Source: Bacteroidota bacterium (GTDB lineage Bacteria; Bacteroidota; Bacteroidia; Chitinophagales; Chitinophagaceae). Taken from it: a stretch of DNA of 14,799 bases. Location of the stretch: the NCBI GenBank assembly GCA_023423835.1, contig JAFAEW010000081.1, forward strand, positions 1-14,799, in the 5' to 3' direction. Each line of letters opens with the position of its first letter. Positions within the stretch are counted from its first letter, which is position 1. The notes beneath the pieces were generated by a model. It searched no databases and was not told the DNA's origin. It was given only the letters and a program-made list of their open reading frames with translations. The translations under genes and the position numbers were made by a program. Below are positions 7,367 to 14,799 of this stretch, piece after piece.

Positions 7367-8525
7367 ACATCTTCATATTATTTGTTTAACAATTCCCTTT
7401 CCGGCTGATTATGGCGGTGTGTTTGATCTATTTTATAAGCTTCCCGCATTTAAAAAAGCAGGAATAAAAATTCATCTTCACTGTTTTCAATACGGACGTG
7501 TGCAACAGCCTGAGTTGGAAAAATATTGCGAAGAAGTTTTCTATTATGATCGTATTACGGGAAGCAAAGGTTTTTCCACACGACATCCGTATATCGTCAG
7601 CAGTCGAAAAAACGAAACGCTGTTTATGCGATTGTTACAAGACGATTATCCCATACTGATGGAAGGTGTGCACACCACCGCTTTAACGCTTGATGATCGA
7701 TTTAAAAACCGGAAGAAGTTTGTGCGGATCCACAATGTTGAACAACATTACTACCGCCATCTTTTCAAATGTGCTGATCAACCCCTGAATAAGTTTTATT
7801 ATTTGCTGGAAAGCAAACTTTTGAAGTCTTATGAAAAATTATTAGCGGAAAACGCCGCAGGATTTTTTACGGTAACGGAAAAAGATGCGGATTTTTACCG
7901 TGATAAACTTGCAGCTGAAAATGTGCAACATGTGCCGGTTTTTTTGCCACCCGGAGAGGTGGTAGCCAAACCGGGGATGGGATGTTATTGTTTGTACCAC
8001 GGTAATCTTGAAGTGGAAGAAAATGAAGAAGCGGCGCTGTGGCTGTTAAGAAATGTATTTCAAAAGTCGGACATTCCATTCATAATTGCAGGAAAAAATC
8101 CGTCCGGAAAACTCAGGGGAGCAGCAGCTTCGAAAAACAATATAAAGGTTCTTTCCAATCCGTCGCCTGAGCAGATGCAAAATCTGATTCAGGATGCACA
8201 GATCAACGTCTTACCTTCTGTTACCGATACGGGGATCAAAATAAAATTGATTCACGCCTTATTTTCCGGCCGTCATTGTCTGGTAAATCAAAATATGGTT
8301 TCGGGTTCAGGGATGGAGGAATTGTGTCATATTGTGGAGGGTGAAAGCGCATTTCGCGAAAGAATTCAACAGCTATACGATCAAAGGTTTACCCCTGAAG
8401 AAGCCGATTTCAGAAAAGAATTTCTGATGCGGATTTTTGATAATGATGCAAATGCTGCTACGATGCTTCGCATGATCTTCGGAGATAACGAGGTTTCGCC
8501 CGTTGACGCGAATGAAATCAAATGA
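7359..8525 (+). CDS. Second GT-B glycosyltransferase, overlapping the first
   Basis: 388-residue protein starting inside the last codons of the preceding gene (overlap ATGGATAA, 8 bp), which suggests translational coupling. The N-terminus (HIICLTIPFPADYGGVFDLF) resembles the glycine-rich acceptor-side loop of GT4/group 1 enzymes. RIHNVEQHYYRHL at about residues 123-135 is a conserved block in Bacteroidota relatives. The C-terminal half has SPSPEQMQNLIQDAQINVL and DTGIKIKLIHALFSGRHCLV (about 267-310), corresponding to the nucleotide-sugar-binding region TGxKxKLxEALxxGxxVV, with His in the position where Glu is common. Probable role: a further sugar transfer in the same surface-glycan or glycoprotein pathway as its neighbour; substrate unknown. 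The two genes stand alone here: no polymerase, flippase or sugar-nucleotide genes are adjacent, so they are not part of a visible complete capsule/O-antigen cluster. Confidence 0.82.
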   Translation: MDKHLHIICLTIPFPADYGGVFDLFYKLPAFKKAGIKIHLHCFQYGRVQQPELEKYCEEVFYYDRITGSKGFSTRHPYIVSSRKNETLFMRLLQDDYPILMEGVHTTALTLDDRFKNRKKFVRIHNVEQHYYRHLFKCADQPLNKFYYLLESKLLKSYEKLLAENAAGFFTVTEKDADFYRDKLAAENVQHVPVFLPPGEVVAKPGMGCYCLYHGNLEVEENEEAALWLLRNVFQKSDIPFIIAGKNPSGKLRGAAASKNNIKVLSNPSPEQMQNLIQDAQINVLPSVTDTGIKIKLIHALFSGRHCLVNQNMVSGSGMEELCHIVEGESAFRERIQQLYDQRFTPEEADFRKEFLMRIFDNDANAATMLRMIFGDNEVSPVDANEIK

Positions 8526-8680
8526 AATCTGCCACGCGGCCCGAAAATGAAAATGAAAAGTCTTAGTTGAACTGTTTTCTGATACTACCTTAAGGAAGTG
8601 ATCGTCAGGCAGCGCGGAACGAACGGCAAGCGGTCAAAACAATGCTTTTCCGAAGGTGTGCAGATTGGATGCGGACCTGC

Positions 8681-9376
8681 TTACTCAGATTCTACCGGAA
8701 CGGAGGCACTATCGTAAACCTTGCCTCTTTCGGTGGTTAAAATTCTCGCAGGATTTCTGCTGATCACAATAAAATCGTGGGTAGCCATCAACACAGCAGT
8801 ATTGTAATTTCTGCTGATTTCAATCAACAGCTGCATGATCTCTTCACTTGTGTCAGGATCGAGATTTCCGGTAGGTTCGTCGGCCAGGATCAGTTTGGGA
8901 GAGTTGAGCAGTGCCCGTGCAATATCGATGCGTTGTTGTTCGCCGCCGCTCATCTCATACGGCATCTTAAAGCCCTTGCTTCTTAGTCCTACTTTATCCA
9001 AAACCTCGTTGATCTTTTCTTCAATAACCTTTTCATCTTTCCAGCCGGTGGCCTTCAAAACGAATCGGAGATTTTCGTGAACGGTTCTATCCGTAAGCAG
9101 CTGAAAATCCTGGAAAATCACACCGAGATTTCGCCTCAGGAAAGGAACCGTTTTCCAGGTGATTTCTTTCAGGTTAAATCCTGCAACCTCTGCTTCTCCT
9201 TCCTTCAGCGGTAATGCGCCATAGAGCGTTTTCAACAAGCTGCTTTTTCCGGATCCGGTCTTTCCCACTAAGTATACAAACTCTCCCCGCCTGATTCCGA
9301 AATTTACATTCTCAAGGATCAGGTTTTCTCCCTGGTAAATATTGGCATTCTGAACCGATACAATTGTTTCTTCCAT
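8681..9376 (-). CDS. ftsE: FtsE-type ABC transporter ATP-binding protein
   Basis: 231-residue ABC ATPase of the FtsE/LolD size class. Visible motifs: Walker A GKTGSGKSS (38-46), Q-loop Gln89 in FQDFQLL, signature SGGEQ (143-147), Walker B LILADE (162-167), D-loop NLDPDT, and switch His200 in ATHD. FQDFQLLTDRTVHENL and ADEPTGNLDP are very close to FtsE, which with the membrane protein FtsX regulates peptidoglycan hydrolases at the division septum; a LolD/MacB-like ATPase is the main alternative. The frame extends upstream to 9472, but that would overlap the end of the preceding gene and add 32 uncharacteristic residues. The ATG at 9376 begins the normal FtsE N-terminus and sits about 27 nt below an internal promoter. 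No ftsX is adjacent; in other Bacteroidota I recall ftsX being encoded separately. Confidence 0.85.
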   Translation of the reverse strand: MEETIVSVQNANIYQGENLILENVNFGIRRGEFVYLVGKTGSGKSSLLKTLYGALPLKEGEAEVAGFNLKEITWKTVPFLRRNLGVIFQDFQLLTDRTVHENLRFVLKATGWKDEKVIEEKINEVLDKVGLRSKGFKMPYEMSGGEQQRIDIARALLNSPKLILADEPTGNLDPDTSEEIMQLLIEISRNYNTAVLMATHDFIVISRNPARILTTERGKVYDSASVPVESE

Positions 9377-9408
9377 GGTGCTACTGCGCTTTTTGATTTT
9401 CCCGTTTT

Positions 9409-9416
9409 CAAAATTA
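9409..9416 (-). promoter_or_regulatory. -7 element for ftsE
   Basis: Minus strand reads TAATTTTG, an exact TAnnTTTG match, 32 bp upstream of the ATG at 9376 and downstream of the stop of the preceding gene (9450). The position predicts a leader of about 25-30 nt, similar to the other promoters here, and supports 9376 as the start. No matching TTG is found 17-23 bp further upstream. Confidence 0.45.
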
Positions 9417-9449
9417 ATCAAAATATTTTCTTTTCCCTTCCGCTCATCC

Positions 9450-11858
9450 TCACTCAATAACTTTCTCAACACTCGTCATTCTGCCGTCTTTACTCATCCC
9501 TTCCACAATAACGCGAAAACCTTCCGTAACATCATTATTATAGAAATTGAATTTTAAAATATGATTTTCCGGTGTAGTAAGGATCATCGGATTCCAATAC
9601 AAGGTCGATCTTAAATCATCCTTCTCGTGGCGCACATCGAAGGTGGCATAATCAGGCGAATAAAATTCTTTTTGAGGGGTATATCCTGTAATAACCTTGA
9701 AAGGCAATCCTTTTCCTTTACGGGCTGTGCCTTCGCCGCCTTTTCTGAGATACACGGCGATGGCGCCGCTTCCGCCGCCATAAGGACCAATGAACGGTGG
9801 TTGAAATACTTTGATGTACGCCACATCGGCCATACTGATATTTGAAAGCTGATCCTGATCTACCTGCATTTCATTTAAGTACAAGGCCGGCTTTCCTCCT
9901 CTCCAAGAAATCGATGGCTGACTGCCCATGGAAAGCCCCGAATTTCCACCTGATATCTGCAAACCTGCCACTCTTCCCTGAAGATAGGTCAATACATTAA
10001 ATTGCGATTGAGCGGTAGGATCGTTGAGGATGTCGAAGCTCGTTGCATTGCCGCCCGAAAACAAACCTGTGGCATATTTCTCATCCATCAGTTCCATCTT
10101 ACTCTTCGTCTTTGCCCTTACCGTAACGTTTTCAAGTGTTGCACCTTCCATCAGTTCGTTTAATCTTTCCTGTTCAGAAGCAAGAAAGCGGCTGCGGTTT
10201 TCGGCTGCCGTATCGCGAAAGTAGAGTCCGGCAGACTGATCCTGCAGCAGGTTACGCGGAGAAGTAATCGGCGAATTGAATTTCAATTCTGAAGAGTTGA
10301 GCAAGCCCGAGGTTCCTCCCACACTGTAATAGACTTTCACGGTATCAAAAATGATTTTATCGGGATCACTGAAAGTCGCATCCGGATTGATGGCTACCTG
10401 CGCCAGGTCGCGGGTGGAATCATTGGTTGGCTGAAGAATTAAAAACAGCAGGGGAGAAGCACGCAGCTCTTCGGGACTGGCACCATATATCTTTCCCGAA
10501 AGGCTGAAATAATTGGTGTCAGGTTGATATTTAAACTCCGGAAGTTTTCCGGTTACTACCTGCTTCCAGTTGATCTTTCGCCAGCCGTTCGTCAGCATCA
10601 CGAGGTCGAGTTGCGACCGCACGCTGTCGTCGTTTGAGCGAAAATAATAGGCGGGATTATTAATAATGCCGCGCAGTTCACCCGTTACGAGCAAATGGGA
10701 AATGATGTTATCGCTGCTGTCTGATCCGATTCCTTTATCCGTAACCGACAAACTGAGATTGGCTGAAATATCGGTGGGAACATTAATGACAAGCGTGTTT
10801 TTTCCCCGCTTTCCGGTTCCCAAAACAGAAAATCCCACTTCCGGATCGAAGCGGTAGTCGTTGTTATCTACAAAGCTGATTCGCTCCGCTACCGGAATCC
10901 AGCCGGAATCAAATAGCGTAATCTGTAAAATTCCCGATGGAATTTCAGCGGTGGGAATGCTGCCGCTCACGATATTATTGGCACTTAAATTCACAGACGC
11001 CATGTAGGCAAGCTGTCCGTAAAGCGTGGCGATGATGTGTGCCTGCGAAAATCGCTGATCGGTCCCCACTTTCCGGATAATAAATCCCTTTTTGCCCTGA
11101 TCGTTCTTTATCTCCAGCGACAGGCCTTCTGTGCGGCTTTCGGGCAGCATGGTCGTCTGCAAAACACCTTTATCGTCCTTCCACACGGCTTTATATTTTA
11201 CGCCGGCTGTGGGATGAAGATTGAAAGATCCCATGCCATCGTGCGTGGAACGGAATTTTGCGACGGTCACATTTTTTTCGTCCAAAACATCCCCCGATAC
11301 CGCAAATGGTTTTCCATCTGCATAAATCGATTTGAAAGCAATCCGGTTGTCGATCCCCGCATACAGGTCGCCACCCTCAGGAAAAAACCGCAGGTTGGGT
11401 TTAGATGCGGCTGTAACCCTGTTTACCGGATTTTTTTGAATCACCGGAAGGGTTTTGTTGAACAAAAACGAGGAGTCAAAATTCAACATCCATTTGGTAT
11501 ATGCACGAACAAATATTTTATCGGAAGCATAGTTTTGAGGAATTTGAAAATTGCCGAATGAAGATGATTCCACTACAGGTTCAAAGATGTGCGACAAGAT
11601 ATTTCCTTTTTCATCCGCAAAATCAAAATAAATATTTCTGCTGATTATAGAAGGTTCAATGCCCGACATCAGGTAAGCTTTAAACCAGATCGTTTCGCCG
11701 GGATTGTAAGCGGGCTTATCAAATTGCAGGTACATCCGTTCCTGCGGTGCCCGGGTACTGTATTTTTCCAGGTTTTGCTGCACGGCTTTCTGACCGGGAG
11801 TTTGCGCAAATAAAAAAGCAGGAAATATAAGCAACAGCAGGTATAAAGATTTTTTCAT
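9450..11858 (-). CDS. MG2-domain protein with C-terminal TonB-dependent-receptor plug, no barrel
   Basis: 802-residue exported protein. MKKSLYLLLLIFPAFLFAQ is a classic signal peptide. Residues about 40-140 (MYLQFDKPAYNPGETIWFKAYLM) match the MG2 domain of alpha-2-macroglobulin-like proteins. A long middle of beta-sandwich character follows. Near 600-710 there is a TonB-receptor plug-like domain: LTYLQGRVAGLQISGGNSG, ISWRGGKPALYLNEMQV, MADVAYIKVFQPPFIGPYGG, GAIAVYLRKG. The protein then ends about 90 residues later (DLRSTLYWNPMI, FYNNDVTEGFRVIVEGM), far too short for a 22-strand barrel, so it cannot be a transporter by itself. This architecture recurs in Bacteroidota with no established function that I know; an outer-membrane or periplasmic assembly/adhesion role is a guess. 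No thioester motif (CGEQ-like) is seen. The gene is upstream of ftsE on the same strand (73-bp gap) and divergent from pncB. Confidence 0.85.
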   Translation of the reverse strand: MKKSLYLLLLIFPAFLFAQTPGQKAVQQNLEKYSTRAPQERMYLQFDKPAYNPGETIWFKAYLMSGIEPSIISRNIYFDFADEKGNILSHIFEPVVESSSFGNFQIPQNYASDKIFVRAYTKWMLNFDSSFLFNKTLPVIQKNPVNRVTAASKPNLRFFPEGGDLYAGIDNRIAFKSIYADGKPFAVSGDVLDEKNVTVAKFRSTHDGMGSFNLHPTAGVKYKAVWKDDKGVLQTTMLPESRTEGLSLEIKNDQGKKGFIIRKVGTDQRFSQAHIIATLYGQLAYMASVNLSANNIVSGSIPTAEIPSGILQITLFDSGWIPVAERISFVDNNDYRFDPEVGFSVLGTGKRGKNTLVINVPTDISANLSLSVTDKGIGSDSSDNIISHLLVTGELRGIINNPAYYFRSNDDSVRSQLDLVMLTNGWRKINWKQVVTGKLPEFKYQPDTNYFSLSGKIYGASPEELRASPLLFLILQPTNDSTRDLAQVAINPDATFSDPDKIIFDTVKVYYSVGGTSGLLNSSELKFNSPITSPRNLLQDQSAGLYFRDTAAENRSRFLASEQERLNELMEGATLENVTVRAKTKSKMELMDEKYATGLFSGGNATSFDILNDPTAQSQFNVLTYLQGRVAGLQISGGNSGLSMGSQPSISWRGGKPALYLNEMQVDQDQLSNISMADVAYIKVFQPPFIGPYGGGSGAIAVYLRKGGEGTARKGKGLPFKVITGYTPQKEFYSPDYATFDVRHEKDDLRSTLYWNPMILTTPENHILKFNFYNNDVTEGFRVIVEGMSKDGRMTSVEKVIE

Positions 11859-11892
11859 ATTGCCAAAAGTTCAACACTTGCAAAATAATTCT

Positions 11893-11920
11893 CAAAGTAA
11901 ACCTTCCCGTTTTTACGCAA
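11893..11920 (-). promoter_or_regulatory. Promoter candidate for the MG2/plug gene
   Basis: Minus strand has TTG (11918-11920), a 17-bp spacer, then TTACTTTG (11893-11900), one mismatch from TAnnTTTG. The start of transcription would fall near 11886, giving a leader of about 28 nt before the ATG at 11858. A second one-mismatch -7 candidate, TTATTTTG, lies at 11881-11888. Confidence 0.4.
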
Positions 11921-11981
11921 TGTTTCTTAACAGTTTTACAACAGAATGAAGGGAAACAATTACCTTTAATCGAAAAGGTCT

Positions 11982-13157
11982 ATGGAGATTGTTTCGATCC
12001 TTGACAATGATTTTTATAAATTTACGATGCAATATGCTGTGGTGCATTTATTTCCGAGGGCAAAAGCGAAATATGCATTTATCAACCGCGGCGAACATCG
12101 TTTTCCTCCCGGTTTTGCAACCGCTTTAAGACGGGAAGTCGATAAGTTTTCAAAGCTGAAATTAACGGCTGAAGAGAAAAAATTCCTTGCCCTTACCTGT
12201 CCCTATCTTGCTCCAACCTATCTCGATTTTTTGCAGGGTTTCCGGTATGATCCGCAGGAAGTGAAGATTGAACAAAGTGGCGAAGATCTGAGCATCACCA
12301 TTGAAGGCTACTGGTACCGCACAATTCTGTGGGAAGTGCCGCTGATGTATCTTATTTGTGAACTGTATTATGAAATTACAGCGCAGGCGCGAAACTCAGA
12401 CGCGCAGGTAAAAGAAACGGCGAAAATAAAAATTGAAAAATACCGCGACCTCGGTATTACCATCGCCGACTTTGGAACAAGACGCCGCTACTCCTACGAA
12501 GTGCAAAGGCTGGTGGTGGAAACGCTCCGAAAATTCGGAGGATGGTGTTTTATAGGAACCAGCAATGTGCACCTTGCGATGTTGATGGAAACGAAACCAA
12601 TTGGAACGCATGCACACGAATGGTTTATGTTTCATGCTGCGAAGTTTGGATTCAAAATGTCAAACCTGCTGGCACTGGAAAACTGGGTAGCTGTTTACCG
12701 TGGCGATCTCGGAATAGCACTTTCAGATACTTATACTTCGGAAGTGTTTTTTGAACAGTTCGATAAAAAATTCAGCAAGCTGTTTGATGGGGTAAGGCAC
12801 GACAGCGGAGATCCGCTTTTGTTTGCCGATAAGGCAGTGGCGCATTACCGGAAAATGGGGATCGATCCGAGAAGTAAGACCATCATTTTTTCAGACAGCC
12901 TTAATTATCAAAAGGTAAAAACGATTGCGAATTATTGCAGTGGAAAGATCGGCGCTTCCTTCGGCGTAGGTACGAATTTCACCAACGATGCCGGTCCCGC
13001 GCCTTTAAATATTGTCATCAAAATGACCAACGCCCTGCCCGAAGACGGCGAATGGCAGCCGGTGGTAAAGCTATCCGATGAGAAGGGAAAATATACGGGC
13101 GATCCCAGGACAATTCATCTCGCAAAGGTTGTTCTCGGCCTCGAAAATCCGGACTGA
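11982..13157 (+). CDS. pncB: Nicotinate phosphoribosyltransferase
   Basis: Converts nicotinate and PRPP to nicotinate mononucleotide (with ATP hydrolysis), the entry step of the Preiss-Handler NAD salvage route, in the cytoplasm. The 391-residue length matches E. coli PncB (about 400) and motifs align along the whole protein: SILDNDFYKFTMQYAV at the N-terminus, ILWEVPLMYLI, FGTRRRYSYEVQ, FIGTSNVHLAM, GTHAHEWFM, DLGIALSDTYTSE, VRHDSGDP, IIFSDSLNYQK, FGVGTNFTND and PLNIVIKM. His212 in GTHAHEW is the conserved histidine that is phosphorylated in the family. All key positions look intact. The ATG at 11982 fits the family N-terminus. Upstream, TACCTTTA (11961-11968) is one mismatch from the -7 consensus but would leave a very short leader, so the promoter is uncertain. 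The gene is divergent from the MG2/plug gene and is not joined to other NAD genes here. Confidence 0.96.
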   Translation: MEIVSILDNDFYKFTMQYAVVHLFPRAKAKYAFINRGEHRFPPGFATALRREVDKFSKLKLTAEEKKFLALTCPYLAPTYLDFLQGFRYDPQEVKIEQSGEDLSITIEGYWYRTILWEVPLMYLICELYYEITAQARNSDAQVKETAKIKIEKYRDLGITIADFGTRRRYSYEVQRLVVETLRKFGGWCFIGTSNVHLAMLMETKPIGTHAHEWFMFHAAKFGFKMSNLLALENWVAVYRGDLGIALSDTYTSEVFFEQFDKKFSKLFDGVRHDSGDPLLFADKAVAHYRKMGIDPRSKTIIFSDSLNYQKVKTIANYCSGKIGASFGVGTNFTNDAGPAPLNIVIKMTNALPEDGEWQPVVKLSDEKGKYTGDPRTIHLAKVVLGLENPD

Positions 13158-13213
13158 TTGAGTTCGGCAGAAAAAGTATTATTTGTAACTTTCCTTAATT
13201 CCCGGACTATGTT

Positions 13214-14011
13214 ATGAGAAATTGTACAATCCTTGCATTTCTGGTGATTTTCAGTTGCACCGGCTGCGTCACGAACAGGTATATCTATACCGGATCGCCG
13301 GCCAATAATCCGGTGTTGAAAGCAAAGGGCGAGTCGGAAGTTACCGCCGGCTATTCCATCAATCCTTCGTTTGGATATGCCGGTGGCGTTGATTTGCAGG
13401 CTGCTTATGCAGTGGCGGAACATTGGGCAATTACGGCGGGCTATTACAACCGTTCTAAAAAAGATGAATGGGATTATACCGAAGTTGCCTACAGGAGAAA
13501 TCTGTTTGATTTTGGTGGCGGATAATTTTTCCCGGTGGATAATAAAGAAAAGCTGTTTGTAAATGCGTTTGGCGGACTGGCAATCGGAAAGTTTTCAATG
13601 AATGATGACGGTCAATACTTCCGTAACGGAATAACAAAAACCTATCTGCAGGGCGCTTTGAATTTCGTGCCGTTTGATTATTTATCCCTATCCTTCATCT
13701 TCAAAACCTCATTCGTGCATTACCCGAATGTGCACACCACTTATCCTATGGAAAAGCAGCAATCCTATTCGCTTGACCTGCTGAACAACCGGACACTCGT
13801 CTTTTGGGAACCTGAAATAAACTGTATGATCGGACTGCCGCAGTATCCCTGGATGAGACTGAAGTTTTCGAGTTCAGTTTCCTTACTTTCCCGAAAGCAT
13901 TCTGCCCTGTTCAACGTGAGGAAAGCCAACAACTCATTGGGATTGAGTTTCGATTTTTCTAAATTTAGCAAGACCCGTACTGCGAATGAACAGGCCGGAT
14001 CAAATCAGTAA
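13214..14011 (+). pseudogene. Lipoprotein / outer-membrane beta-barrel-like gene interrupted by an in-frame TAA
   Basis: The frame opening at the ATG at 13214 stops at TAA 13523-13525 after 103 residues. The same frame then stays open for 161 more codons to TAA 14009-14011. The N-terminal part has a signal peptide with a lipobox-like FSCTGC (Cys18) and beta-rich sequence (GYAGGVDLQAAYAVAEHWAITAGYY, ending NLFDFGGG). The second part continues directly as FFPVDNKEKLFVNAFGG and more aromatic beta-strand-like segments, with no shift of frame. Read through the stop, the product would be about 265 residues, like small Bacteroidota outer-membrane proteins, with the lost residue probably Tyr (TAT/TAC to TAA). 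It could be a recent nonsense mutation, a sequencing error, or, less likely, readthrough. A separate second protein from GTG 13535 is possible but would lack a signal peptide. Function unknown. It lies 56 bp after pncB and converges on murB with a 13-bp gap. Confidence 0.7.
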
Positions 14012-14024
14012 AACGATCACCGGT

Positions 14025-14799
14025 TTAAAACAGGTTGACTTCTCTCTCGAGGTCGAGTCCGAATTTTTGATGAACCGACTTTTTTATTTTTTCTGACAGC
14101 TGGTAGATGTCGCGGCCTGTTGCATTGCCATAGTTTACGAGCACGAGCGGCTGATTAATATGACAGCCCGCGTCTCCCTCGCGGTATCCTTTCCATCCGC
14201 AATTTTCAATCAGATAGGCAGCCGGAATCTTTGTGGTACCTTCTTTATCGCTGCTGAAGCCCGGCAGATCTTCAAACTTCATTTTCAATGCCTGAAACTT
14301 CTTGTTTTCCACCACGGGATTTTTGAAGAAGCTGCCGGCATTTCCGATTTCAGCCGGATCAGGCAACTTGCTTCTGCGGATGTTGGTGACTGCCTGGGAA
14401 ATCGCTTTTATGGTGACATCTTTTATGCCCATCCGTTCGAGTTCCTGCGGAATAGCGCCATACGAAGTGTTGTGCCGCGGTCGTTTATGCAGGCGTAGGG
14501 TTATGTTGAGAATGATGAATTGGTTTTTTGCCTGTCGTTTAAAAATGCTGTCGCGGTAACCAAATTCGCAGTCATTATTGGTAAACAGGACCGTCTTCCC
14601 GTCTTCGATCTGATAGGCTTCGAGTTGCGAGAAAACATCCTTCAGTTCCACACCATAAGCTCCGATATTTTGCATGGGAGCGGCTCCGCAATTGCCCGGG
14701 ATCAGGCTGAGATTTTCAATTCCTGCATAATTGTGCCTGATGCAGAATTGCACAAGATCATCCCATTTTTCACCGGCTCCCGCCTTCACATAGTAATGG
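14025..14799 (-). CDS. murB: UDP-N-acetylenolpyruvoylglucosamine reductase, N-terminus outside the window
   Basis: FAD- and NADPH-dependent cytoplasmic enzyme that reduces UDP-GlcNAc-enolpyruvate to UDP-N-acetylmuramate, the second committed step of peptidoglycan precursor synthesis. The frame is open to the window edge (HYYVKAGAGEKW), so the GTG at 14789 is internal; about 85-90 N-terminal residues, part of the FAD-binding domain, are missing compared with E. coli MurB (342). Visible motifs: GIENLSLIPG, AAPMQNIGAYGVE, CEFGYRDSIFK (the substrate-binding Arg in YRD), NAGSFFKNP (the catalytic proton-donor Ser), a C-terminal substrate-binding domain, and the final LEREV carrying the conserved Glu. 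The presence of the YRD loop and the full C-terminal domain marks a type I MurB. All visible catalytic positions are intact. It ends 13 bp from the convergent lipoprotein-like gene, with no terminator hairpin between them. Confidence 0.95.
   Translation of the reverse strand, partial: HYYVKAGAGEKWDDLVQFCIRHNYAGIENLSLIPGNCGAAPMQNIGAYGVELKDVFSQLEAYQIEDGKTVLFTNNDCEFGYRDSIFKRQAKNQFIILNITLRLHKRPRHNTSYGAIPQELERMGIKDVTIKAISQAVTNIRRSKLPDPAEIGNAGSFFKNPVVENKKFQALKMKFEDLPGFSSDKEGTTKIPAAYLIENCGWKGYREGDAGCHINQPLVLVNYGNATGRDIYQLSEKIKKSVHQKFGLDLEREVNLF

Noticed and set aside
8526..8680. Gap between the convergent second glycosyltransferase and ftsE
   Set aside because: I looked for a terminator, small gene or RNA and found only a short GAAAAT triplet run (near 8545-8560) and a CCTTAAGG palindrome; neither supports a call.
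9377..9472. N-terminal extension of ftsE to 9472
   Set aside because: It would overlap the preceding gene's stop at 9450, adds residues unlike FtsE, and lies across the -7 element at 9409-9416.
11037..11561. Plus-strand ORF of 174 residues inside the MG2/plug gene
   Set aside because: Antisense to a well-supported exported protein; Cys/His-rich random-looking sequence, no promoter.
13186..13193. TAACTTTC as promoter of the lipoprotein-like gene
   Set aside because: One mismatch to the -7 consensus and the nearest TTG is 25 bp upstream, outside the usual 17-23 bp; too weak to call.

Overview
This is a chromosomal segment that looks like Bacteroidota, most probably a Chitinophagaceae/Sphingobacteriia-type organism. 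The reasons are the moderate base composition (by eye), the near absence of Shine-Dalgarno sequences, several matches to the Bacteroidota -7 element TAnnTTTG upstream of genes, and protein families typical of the phylum: a large GH2 beta-galactosidase, an S41/Prc-type protease, an MG2-plus-TonB-plug protein without a barrel, and a K/A-rich histone H1-like protein. Family names come from reading motifs in the translations; no database search was run.

Layout. Positions 1-2666 (+) hold most of a GH2 beta-galactosidase whose N-terminus lies outside the window. A 141-bp gap with three AAACGGT repeats and a good TTG/TAnnTTTG promoter leads into a PDZ-containing C-terminal-processing protease (2808-4940, +), closed by a strong hairpin terminator. 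Converging on it from the minus strand is a lysine/alanine-rich histone-like protein with an acidic tail (5142-5915), with its own hairpin just past its stop. A 341-bp divergent promoter region separates it from two overlapping GT-B glycosyltransferase genes (6257-8525, +). On the minus strand follow an FtsE-type ABC ATPase (8681-9376) and, upstream of it, an 802-residue MG2/TonB-plug protein (9450-11858). Divergent from that is pncB, nicotinate phosphoribosyltransferase (11982-13157, +). A lipoprotein/outer-membrane-type gene follows (13214-14011, +), interrupted by one in-frame TAA. The window ends in the C-terminal three quarters of murB (14025-14799, -), with its start beyond the edge.

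How the genes fit together. There is no single pathway here. Apart from the glycosyltransferase pair, the genes are mostly single transcription units: sugar hydrolysis, envelope proteolysis, chromosome or RNA packaging, surface glycan synthesis, cell division, NAD salvage and peptidoglycan precursor synthesis. I see no phage, transposon, CRISPR array, rRNA or tRNA. The items most worth a second look are the gene broken by one in-frame stop, the basic/acidic histone-like protein, the barrel-less plug protein, and the AAACGGT repeats before the protease promoter.
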